From assembly GCF_014898055.3 (NCBI RefSeq), contig NW_023601104.1, forward strand, positions 39,682,210 to 39,746,209: a stretch of 64,000 nucleotides of DNA. The letters run 5' to 3'. Source of the DNA: Talpa occidentalis. Lineage: Eukaryota; Chordata; Mammalia; Eulipotyphla; Talpidae. Below are positions 33,923 through 45,900 of this stretch, in pieces. Each line of letters begins with the position of its first letter. The first letter of the stretch is position 1. A program made the position numbers and the translations under genes. Below the pieces are notes generated by a model that saw only the letters and a list, made by a program, of their open reading frames with translations, was not told the origin of the DNA and did no database searches.

Positions 33923-36900
33923 GTAAATTCAGTACCCAAGGTCCTCCCTGGTGGTGCAGGGGTTAAAGACACAGAACTATCAACCTATCCCCAGCCATTG
34001 CAGCCCAAGTTCGATCCCTGGCTGGCCAGGGCTGGCCAGGGAGCTACCCACCTGGCACAGCAGATCACTCCTGTCTCATCTGCTTCTCCCCTCAGCAGTG
34101 TGTTTCAGTAGATCTGCCTGTTCTGCTCCCCACTCTGTCTCTGGTGAGTCCTCGCGTACCCCATACCTCTAGCCTACACCCCAGTTGTTTTTGTATGCAT
34201 AAATAAATAAAATAAATCTTTAAAATAAGCTTTAAAAAAAAAAAAGATGAGCAGAGACCTGATGGCTTAAAAAAAAAATTACATATGAAAAAAATTTCCA
34301 TTTACCCTCTCCTGGCATTTTAGGTAAGAATATAAAAGGTCAGCCAACTTTGAGCAGGATGAGCCGGGAAGAACTGGAGGACAATTTGTTTCGTCTTCGT
34401 GAAGAGCACATATTGGTGAAGGAACTTTCTTGGAAGCAACAGGATGAGATCAAAAGGTAACTTGAGTTCTCCTTAAGTCTACCCAGGACTGCACCAAACT
34501 AAACAAAAGGAATATATTTTGCTGGGATATCTATACCAGAAAATGTTTCTATGTCAAGAATGGTTAGCTCCAAAAATAATCTTTGAAGCCGTATTGCTTT
34601 ATTCTGTTTTTTAGTTGAGTTTTGTTTTTGTTTTGCCAAATATATTAATAGACTGTGCCCACAGGTCACAAAGCATTGGCAGAGCTATTTTAACACAGAG
34701 GGCAGGTCCATAGGCTCCTACCTTAGTCACAGAAGAGGATAGGGTTGGGAAGGTGGGGTGAGGGGGGTGGAGAGATGACCAAAATCTAAGGGAACAAAGA
34801 CTGTAGGGCCAAGAAAGATGAGACTTTAAATTACATTAAAAAAAAAAAAAAAATCAGGGCCTCCCTGGTGGCGCAAGGGGTTAAGCACCGCACTATGAAG
34901 CAATCCGCAGCCTCTGCAGCATGAGTTCCCTCCCCGGCCGGCCAGGGAGCAACCCACATGGCACAGCAGACCTCTCCTGACTCGCCCGCTGCTCCCCTCA
35001 GCAGTGTACTTCGGTCCTTCTGCCTGCTCTGCTCCCCGCTCTGGCTCTGGTGAATTCTCTCACCCCCCCGCCCCCCCGCGCTTCTGACTGTGCCCAGTGC
35101 TTGTATAAATAAATAAATAAATAAATCTTTAAAAAAAAAAAAAAGTTTATCTTTTGGATGTAGACCCGGAGAGGAATCTGAGCTGGGTTGTGGGCAAGCA
35201 GATGAGGGTGAATGAGAGTACTGAAAGTCCTGGCTTTATCTCTAGGATATGTTTTGGAGATACTAATGTCAATGCCTTCTAGCCAAAGACCACCAGATAG
35301 ACACCTGTAGTTGAACACTATTACTAGTGCAGCTAGAGAAAATGCAGTGCATACCATGGGCCTCCATGGTGGCGCAAGGTGTTAAGCATCGCATTCTGAA
35401 GTAATCCGCAGCCTCTGCAGCACAGCATTCCATCCCCGGCTGGCCAGGGAGCAACCTCCATGGTGAGACAGACCACTCCTGTCTTGCCTGCTGCTCCTTT
35501 CAGGAGTGTATATCAGTCAATCTGCTTGTTCTGTTCCCCACTGTCTCTGGTGAATCCTCTCACCCCCTGCATCTCTGGCCTGTACCCCAGCTCTTGTATG
35601 CATCAATAAATAAATCTTTAAAAAAAAATACATGCCATGATGAAGTAAAGGTATCTCAATATGAGTGTTTCAGAAAGAACCCATTATAGTATTTGGCCAT
35701 TCAGTTGACTAATTTGGGGGAGGATCCAAGATAACGAGTTTGCTCCAGATTTGGAAATGTCAGTAAGCAAAGATAATTCTGTATTTGGATATCTCAATAA
35801 ATCTTGTCTATAGGGAGTGTAGACTAGTGTGAGGCTAAAGCTCTAATTGGTGAAAAACTAGCTGTCACTCAAATTAGCCAGGAGAGGAGTTTTTATTTGT
35901 GCTTAGACAAAATTATGCAGTGGCCTTTTTTTCTAATCATGCTATCATGGCCTCAGAATGGCCTTGTTTGATGTTGGTTTTCTGTGAGATTATGTCCAGC
36001 ACGGCCTCTCGAGTGAGCAGCAGACCATGTTCAGACAACACTAAGGACCAGCTATGTCAGGCCAATTCCCCAGAGTCAAAGGCAGCTTTTTACTTTCTCA
36101 TTGGTAATCTCCTGGAGGGTTCAGAACTTCATTTAGAATCTATAGTATTGCAAACTTCTACTGTATGATAGTACTCTTCAGAGTTAGAGATTCTTTTATA
36201 TTGTGGAGAACTTGAGAATCTGGGGAAGTCAGAAGGTTGCTAAAATATCTTGCTTCTTTGGTAACTCAAAAGTATTTGAGATTACAGATACTGACTGATT
36301 TAAGTGGATTCTGTCCCCCCCATGTTTTTGGGCAAGTTATCTAGTTATTTCACTCCTTGATTTATTTAATTTATTTAATTCTTATAATATCCTAATGAGG
36401 TAGGTACAATTTTCATAGATGAGAAAGTTGAGCAGAAAAGAGTAATGACGTGCTCAAGACCACATAGTCAGTAAATGTTAGAACCAATATGCATGGTAAA
36501 AAGCATGATTTTAAATCAAGATAACAAGTATTGGGGCCTCCATGGTGGTGCAAGGGGTTAAGATGTAAACACTGTAGCCACTGCAGCATGAATTCGATCC
36601 CCCACCAGGGAGCTACCCACATGGCACAGCAGACCTGTCTCACCCGCTGCTCCCCTCAGCAGTGTATTTCAGTCAATCTGCCTGTTCTGTTCCCCACTCT
36701 GTCTCTGGTGAATCCTCTCACCCCCCACACCTTTGGCCTGTACCCCAGTTCTTGTATGCATAAATAAATAAATCTTTAAAAAAAGATAACAAGTAGTGGT
36801 TGACTATCCATTATAAATAAGACTCTGTCTACAAGGCTGTGGAGGACAAATTCTTAAAGTTGGGCACATATATAAGGGTGTGTATACAACTGAGGCAAGG

Positions 36901-39900
36901 AAGTAAACATTAAAATTTATACTTGTATTTAATTATGTCCACTTCAAAAATTAGTATTTTTACTTATGCTTTGTAGAATCCATAATTTATTAATACAGTA
37001 ATAAATGTGTATACCTAAAAAAATACATACATGTATTACAGAATGCCCCAATATATTTTACTAAACTGAGTGTGTGATCACTATAACAGAATAGGGAAAG
37101 ACAGAAACCAGGACGCTTACCCTCAAATAGTCAGTGTAGGGCCTTCCCTGGTGGTGCAGGCGGTTGAGTGCCACGTTGTGAAGCTGTCCGCAGCTTCTGC
37201 AGAGCCGGTTCGATCCTGGCCGGCCAGCGAGGGTCCGACATGGCATGACAGATCTTGCCTGTTGTGCCCGCTGCTCCCCTCGGCAGTGTATTTCGTCAGT
37301 TTGCCTGTTCTGCTCCCTGCTCTGTCTCTGGTGAATCCTCTCATCCTCCCATGCATCTGGCCTGTACCCTGGTTCTTGTATAAATAAATAAATAAAATAA
37401 ATAAATCTTAAAAAAAAATAGTGTATTGGGGACAAAATATGTTTTTTAATGTAAATAATGGACTGCAGTTGATAAATTTATATCAACCAATCAATGATTA
37501 TTTGCCACCAAATAAACTGTAGAAATAATAACTGTCATAGAAGCCATGTGTCACCAGCTCTCTTTTGCCCACAGGATGAGGACAACTATCCTCCGATTGA
37601 CTGCCAAGGGCCGAGACCTGAGGGTAGAGGCGGCAGCAGGGGAGCAGCTCTTAGAGCCAACAAAGAGGCCACCGAACACGGGGTGGCGGCAGCGTCCCCA
37701 CAAGCACCAGCACTCCTTGATGCATGGGTTGCGACAGCAGTTTCAGAGTGTTGGCCCCCCTGCAAGATACCGTACCCAACCACGCGTCCCCACAGGACAC
37801 AGACAGCTCCATTCTGCTGGTGCTCAGGTGCTGGAGAAACCCAAGAATGGTGCGGATCAGGGCCGAAGCCCCAAAAGGCAAAAACACTGGAAATGATTGA
37901 TTTTTTTTAATCACTGTGTTTTCTTCTTCATAGCTTTATCCTGCCTATCACCCAATTTTGTTCTTTTGTTCTCAATCCTTTCTACCTTTCTTAATTCTTA
38001 TTTTCCTGGGTGGGATGTCAGGTTCAAAATCTTCAGTTGAAAAAAAAATCTTCAGTTGACCATGAAGTACTGCTGACGGGAGAATCAGACCAGGGAAATG
38101 GGAAATTTGGCAGTCAAGTCTGCAGCAGGCCTAGAATATAGACACAGAGATAACATTATGTCCTGATTAGGTGTGAAAAGCAGTGAGATTAAAACACATT
38201 CTTCTATTGGAACTATGGATCTCTCTTCTAATTGGCCTTGGCGCAGAATTGGGGGAAGAAGACTCCTTTGAAATCATGATCAAAGTTTAGGCTTTCTCCC
38301 AAGAAAAATGTACTTAGACATAGACAAAGCTTTTCATACAATTCCGTGGGTTCAGAGATTCCTCAAGATCAGGGCTAGAAGTTAGGCTATAAGTGATCCT
38401 TGGGAGAGAGTTGCACTTTCTCCTCTTCCTGTGTTTCAAGTGACCAAGAATTTCTGACTGCTGTGAAACCCAACTCTGAATTAAATGTTGTGTGTGCATT
38501 TCCTTTACCTAGTTCTTATCCCTCATTTAGGTTAATGGAAATGAGTTTGTATTTATCCTCAGGATTCAGTGTTAAGTTTTGTTTAGTATAGTCCAATACT
38601 TTGAAGTTCCCACTCCAGTCAACCAGATCTATGAAAAAAAAAAAAAAAAAAAAAGCTAAAAGTCGAAAATTAAATAAGTTTAAATTTCAGTTCACTTTAA
38701 CAGCTCAGCATTATTGAGTATCCATATATACCAAGTAGTAGTGATAAAGATGCATTACAGTTGGACAACAGTTCCTATTCTAGACAAGCTTGCACCTTTC
38801 TTTCTTCCCATTTATACTCACTTAACTTGCAAATTAGTAGTCTGACTGACTTCTGTATCTATAGTTGCATTTCTATGCACAAGTAAAGATTGAGAACTTT
38901 TTGTAATTAGTGGTTAACAGAAGATTTTTCTCAGACCTCAAGGCTCCCTACTTTCAAAAAATTGATATTCCAATTCTAGCACTTGCTGTTCTGGAGAAAT
39001 CTGTTGTCACAGTTTGCATTTCTGTCTAAACATTCAGAGCCAAGGGAGAGGCTGAGCTACACAGCTCCTCCCACATTCAAGGAGCATGTGACAAATGAAG
39101 AAATCAGAGGTGAAGTAACCAGTGAACCCAGTGAACTGTGAGTTCTTTTCATTCATCCTGTGCTTTATTCTTTCAGCTTCAATTGGAAATACATTATTTA
39201 GGGGACAAGTAAATTTTGGCACTTTTAACTTTTCCCAGCATTATTGGAAAAGGGAAAGTGAGCCCTAAGTCCAGGTCCAACTTTATTGCTTGAAAATGGA
39301 AAAGAAGCAGCTTTCTGTCTTCCAGAGAAAGGAAAACACTTTTTTCCTTAATGGAAGGTATAATGTATCTACTTTCTTTCTCTTTTTGTTGTTTCTTTCT
39401 CTTTGTTTCTCTTTTGCTTTTACTTTCTCTTTGTTTCTCTTTTTGTCATTTATATTTCTGTTTGACACTTGAAAGCTGTATTTTGTAAGATTATGCTCCA
39501 CACATAGCACATATTAGCCCCTCTAACTTTTTTTTTTTTTTAAGATTTATTTATTTATTTACACAAGCACTGGGTACAGTCAGAAGCACGGGAGGGTGAG
39601 AGAATTCACCAGAGCCAGAGCGGGGAGCAGAACAGGCAGAAGGACCGAAGTACACTGCTGAGGGGAGCAGCGGGCAGCAGGAGAGGTCTCTGCCCCATGC
39701 GGGACCCTCCGGGGAGCAGCCGGGGATTGAACTGGCTCTGCAGAGGCTGTGGGCAGCTTCGCAACCCAGCGCTCAACCGCTGCGCCACCAGGGAGGCCCC
39801 CCTCTAAGTTCTTTTTAAATATGTTTGAGCCCAGATCTAAACCTCTATGACAGCAGTTTCTATTTCTTCTTTTTGTGTTTAATGTTCCTAATTCTAACAG

Positions 39901-42900
39901 TATAACTTCTTTCAGGAAAGTTGTAATTATGACTAAACTCTTTGGTCTCTGTATGCCAAACAGTGCCGGCATTATGACCAGCAACACTCTGCTGGAGAAA
40001 GAACCAGCCAAGTCTCCAGAGAAATCATGGTCCAAAGATGAAAATTTTGAAGAGAAATACTCTGTTCTGGAGTATGCTCAGAAAGCCACAGAGCTTCGGT
40101 AGGTGTTTGGCATTCCTTGCTTCAACCATAATGAATTGAAAAAGTAAGCAATTTTTATTTGTACCTTTTATCTATCTCAGGGAAAAAAAAATGTTTGGGG
40201 TTAAATTCAATCTGAGAAGTAGACCTTGGAGTCCCAAGTGGGTTAAAAGCTACATTACCCAGGCCTCCCCGGGGGCGCAGCAGTTGAGCGCTGGGTTGTG
40301 AAGCTGCCCACAGCCTCTGCAGCGCCGGTTCGATCCCCGGCCACTGGAGGAGGGTCCCACATGGTACGCAGACCTCTCCTGCCGCCCGCTGCTCCCCTCA
40401 GCAGTGTACTTCAGTCCTTCTGCCTGCTCTGCTCCGCGCTCTGGCTCTGGTGAACTCTCTCGCCCTCCTGTGCTTCTGACTGTACCCAGTGCTTGTATAA
40501 ATAAATAAATAAATCTTTAAAAAAAAAAAAAGCTACATTACCCTCACGGGATGTTTATGTATATTAGATTTGCTGCATCAATTCACAGAAGGAAAACTAT
40601 TATCTTCCTTATCTGATCAGGTTTTCAGCCCTCTCTGTGCATCAGTTCGTGAAGGACTTTTCTTTTTCTTTTTTTTTTTTTTTAAGATTTATTTATTTAT
40701 TTATACAAGCACTGGGCACAGTCAGAAGCGCGGGAGGGTGAGAGAATTCACCAGAACCAGAGTGGGGAGCAGAGCAGGCAGAAGGACCGAAGTACACTGC
40801 TGAGGGGAGCAGCGGGCGGCAGGAGAGGTCTGCGCGCCATGTGGGACCCTCCTCTGGTGGCTGGGGAGCAGCCGGGGACCGAACTGGCATTGCAGAGGTT
40901 GCGGGCAGCTTCACAACCCAGCGCTCAACCGCTGCGCCACTGGGGAGGCCCCGTGAAGGACTTTTTTTAATACACTTAATTTTTTTAGAGCAGTTTTAGG
41001 TTTACAGTAAAATTGAACAGAAAGTACAGATTTCCCATACACATCTCTGCCATCACATGCAAACAACCTCTCCCACTCTCAATAACCCACTCTAGAGTGA
41101 TACATTTGTTACAATGAATGAACTTAAAATTATACTTTTAAAATCAGCATTTCAGGGCCTCCCTTGTGGCGCAGGGGTTAAATTCTCAGTACTATCAAGC
41201 TGTCGCCAGCCACTGCAGCATGAGTTCAATCCCCAGCCAGGGAGCTGACCACATGGCACAGCAGACCTCTCCTATCTTGCCTGCTGCTCTCCTCAGCAGT
41301 GTATTTCAGTCAATCCGTGTTTTCTGCTTCCTACTCTGTCTCTGGTGAATCCTCTCACCCCTGCATACCCCTGGCCTACACCCCAGTTCTTGTATGCATA
41401 AATAAATAAAAATAAATCTTTAAAATCAATGTTTCAATATTCAACTCTCAAAGTATCTAGTTTTCTGAGAGTTCACTCTTGATACTCTACAGTTTGTGGG
41501 TTTGGAGAAATGTATAACGACCTATCTATCAGTATAGTATCATACAGATGGTTTCACTGCTCTGAGAATCTGGGGGAGGAGGGTGGAAGTGCTTAACTAT
41601 CTACCCCAATCATACACAGACGATTTTAGCACTGTTTTCTTTCTCTAGAACTTCTATTAGGGAAAATATAGAATTGATTCGACTTAAGAAGCTCTTACAT
41701 GAAAGGAATACCTCATTGGCAGTAACAAAAGCACAGTTAACAACAGTTCAAGAGGTGAGTTGTGATCATAAGGTATACTTTTGTTAATATTATGTTCTCC
41801 CTTTTACATGTGGGAGTGCCTAAGATCACACAACTGGTCGGTATTATTCAAAGCCAAGTCTTACGCTCAGAATCTCTTCTTTTTGCAATACATTCCATTA
41901 TCTCTCTATTGGAAGAAGACACAAGCCCTGTCTGCTAAAGTGGAATTAAGTGGGGTTAATTTGTATCAGGGTTAAGGTCCCAGCCACGACCACAACTACA
42001 ATGTAATTAAGTTGGGAAGCCAAGAACAGTTACAGACAAAAAGGAAGGGAAATAAACCAGAGTCTTTTCTTAAGGGCTCTCTACATGTTGAACTGTGTCC
42101 TAGATACTCATAGTCAAGATCTCATTTATGCTTGACAAGAGCTCTCAAGGTAAGAACATTTAATGGATGAAGAAACAAAGTCTCAAAGAAGTTAAGTAAC
42201 CTGCTCAAGTCATAAAAATAGCAAGGAGCAGAGCAGAATTTGAGCCCAAGTTTACCTGATACCAATGTTCATGTTCTTTCTCATTACCATACAGTAGAAA
42301 TTATGAAAATAGGGCATCAATGATCTAAGTAGTAGATTGGCACAATTCTTTTATTGAATAGCTATTAAGTACCAGGAACTATGCAAAGCAATGGATGCAA
42401 AGATTACAAAGATAAGTAAGTCAGCTCCTAACTTCAAGTAACTACAGGATAAAAGAACAAGATGGAAACAGATACAACTATCCACACACAGGATGTAAAA
42501 GGGAGAAGACAAAAAAGGAGAATAGTCAGGGGGCCTCCCTGGTGATGCAGGGGTTGAAGTCTCATATGCAGCTATCGCCAGCCACTGCAGCACGAGTTGG
42601 ATCCCTGGCTAGGGAGCTGACACACATGGCGCAGCAGACCTCACCTGTCTCACCTGCTGCTCCCCTTAGCACTGTATTTCAGTAGATATGCCTGCTCTGT
42701 TCCCCACTATGTCTCTGATAAATCCTCTCACCCCCTGCACCTCTGACCTACACCCAGTTTTTGTATACATAAATAGATAAAAATAAACCTTTAAAAAAAG
42801 AGAGAATAGGGCCTCCCTGGTGGCGCAGCAGGTTGAACGCTGCGCTGTGAAGCTGTACACAGCCTAGCAGCACAGGTTCAATTCCCAGCTGGCCAGGTGT

Positions 42901-45900
42901 ATACCCACATGGCGCAGCAGACCTCTCCTGTCTCTCCTGCTGCTCCCCTCAGCAGTGTATTTCAGTCAATCTGCCTGTTCTATTTCCTGCTCTATCTCTG
43001 GTGAATCCTCTTACCCACTGCACCTCTGGCCTGTACCCCAGCTATTGTATAAATAAAAAAAAAGAGAAATCTTTAAAATCAATAAATAAATCTTTAAAAA
43101 AATTTGAAAAAAGAGAGAATAGTCAGATCTACCACAGAATGGTGTACAGATTACAAAAAGGATTCATAAGGGAATGTATTGATAACTGAATACTGGAAAA
43201 TACTAAAAGATTTGCAGGTGGCAAAGACAACAAAGAATTTCTAGGGGATAAGCATAGACAAAGGCACAGAGGTGAGAAATTTCAGGGACCATGTCAGGCA
43301 TGTCTTATTAAGAACTTAGATTTTGTCCTATATGCAATGGAGAGCTAGACAAATGTTTTAATAAGTTAATAACCTGATCAATTTTCTCCCCAGAGATATC
43401 ATTTTATTCTTTTCTAATGTCTGAAATATTTTGGAAATACATTTTATTTTTTAAAGATTTATTTTATTTATTTATGCATATAAGAACTGGGATATAAGCC
43501 AGAGGTAGAGGGGGTGAGAAGATTCACCAGAGACAGAGTGGTGAAGGTAGATTTACTCAAATACACTGTTGTTTTTTTTTAAAGATTTATTTATGCATAT
43601 AAGAGCTGGGGTGCAGGCCAGAAATGTAGGGGGGGCGGTGAGAGGATTCATCAGCGACAGAGTGGGGAACAGAACAGGCAGACTGACTGAAATACACTGC
43701 TGAGGGGAGCAGTGGGCAAGACAAAAGAGATCTGCTGCACCATGTGGTTTCTCCCTGGCCAGCTGGGGCTTGAACTTGTGCTGCAGAGGCTGTGGATTGC
43801 TTCGCGTAGTACGGTGTTTAACCCCTTGCACCACCAGGGAGGCCCTCATATACACTATTGTTGTTTTTTTAAAAGATTTATTTATTTATGCATACAAGAG
43901 CTGGGGTACAGGCCAGAGATGCAGGGGGTGAGAGGATTCACCAGACACAGAGTGGGGAATAGAACAGGCAGACTGACTGAAATACACTGCTGAGGGGAGC
44001 AGCGGGCGAGGCAGGAGAGGTCTGCTGTGCCATGTGGGTTGCTCCCTGGCCGGCCCGAAATTGAACTCATGCTGCAGAGGCTTTGGATTGCTTCATAGTG
44101 TGGTGCTTAACACCTGGTGCCACCAAGGAGGGCCCTCAAATACACTGTTAAGGGGAATAGCAGGCAAGACAGGAGAGGTCTGCTGTGCCATATGTTGGTT
44201 AGCTCCCTGGCTGGGAAAACAAACTCAGCCTCTGCCTCTTGTTAACTATGTTATTCTGAGCCAGTGACTTAGTGCTATGGGCTTGGTTTTCTCATTAAAA
44301 AAATTTTTTTTAAAGATTTATTTATTTATTTATACAAGCGCTGGGTACAGTCAGAAGTGCAGGAGGGTGAGAGATTTCACCGAGCCAGAGCGGGGCGCAG
44401 AGCAGACAGAAGGACTGAAGTACATTGCTGAGGGGAGCAGCGGGCAGCAGGAGAGGTCTGTGCCATGTGGGACCCTTCTCCGGTGGCTGGGGAGCAGCTG
44501 GGTATCGAACCGGTGCTGCAGAGGCTGCAGGCAGCTTCACAACCCAGCACTCAACCACTATGCCACTGACGAGGCCCTCTTGTTAAAATTTTTACTTACT
44601 CTGGGCCTCCCTGGTGGCACAGGCAGTTGAGCACTGGGTTGCAAAGCTGCCCGCAGCCTCTGCAGTGCCCGTTCGATCCCCAGCCCCTGGGCGAGGGTCC
44701 CACATGGTGTAGAGACCTCTCCTGCCACCCTCTGCTCCCCTCAGCAGTGTACTTCATCAGTCTGCCTGTTCTGCTCTCCACTCTGGCTCTGGTGAATTCT
44801 CTCACCCTCCCGTGCTTCTGACTGTACCCAGTGCTTGTATAAATAAATAAATAAATCTTTTAAAAAAAATGTTTTACTTATTCTATTTTTTTATTTTAAA
44901 GATTTATTTATTTATTTATTTAAATTTTATTTTTATATTCCCCATACAATTACAACCCCCTTATTTTGACCCCAATCCCTCCTTTCCCTGCCCCCTACCC
45001 CCCATAGAGTGTCTCTGGTTCATAGTTGTTTGTTGATTTTGATATTTTCTTTCTTATAGTTATTCTTTTTCCTGGTCCCTTATTTAAGTTTTCTGGATTC
45101 CTGCTATGAGTGAGACCATCCGGTATTTTTCTTTTTCTTTCTGGCTTATTTCGCTGAGCATGATCCCTTCCAGCGCCATGCATGTTGCTGCAAATGGCAT
45201 GAGTCTATCTTTTTTGAATGCTGAGTAATATTCCATGGTGTATATGTACCACATCTTCTTGATCCAGTCATCTATTTTTGGGCATTTGGGTTGTTTCCAA
45301 AGCTTAGCTATTGTAAATAGTGCTGCTATAAACATAGGGGTGCAGGTGCTCTTTGGAATTGATGTTTCTGTGTCCTTTGGGTAAATACCTAGGAGTGGAA
45401 TTGCTGGATCATATGGAAGCTCTATGTTTAGTAGGTGAAGAAATAAAGATTTATTATTAATGCATACAAGAGCTGGGTTGTAGGCCAGAGGTGTGGGATG
45501 GGGTGTGTGTGAGAGGATTCACCAGAGACAGAGTGGGGAGCAGAACAGGCAGATCTACTGAAATACACTGCTGAGGGAAGCAGCGGGCGAGACAGGAGAG
45601 GTCTGCTGCACCATGTGGGTAGCTCCCTGGCTGGGGATTGAACTCATGCTTTAGTGGCTGCAGATAGCTTCATTGTGCTGAGACTTAATGCCTTGTGCCA
45701 CCAGAGAGGCCTGGTGACAAACAAGTTTAAAGGCAATATGCTATTAATCAAAGCTATATTTTGTGACATCCACTAGGGAATGGATGTCAAGAATAACAGA
45801 GATTATTCTTGCGATTATTCTTGCTGAATGATATGACCATTACCAGAGCAACTTTCCTCTTGCCCCAGAATCAAGGAATCCTGAGTGCAGCCCATGATGC

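Noticed and set aside
36997..37425. Overlapping open frames on both strands before RPGRIP1 exon 3
   Set aside because: They coincide with a SINE.
37850..37896. RPGRIP1 exon 3 continuing to KHWK and stop as a true C-terminus
   Set aside because: The downstream exons continue the human protein in phase from the upstream GTGCGG donor.
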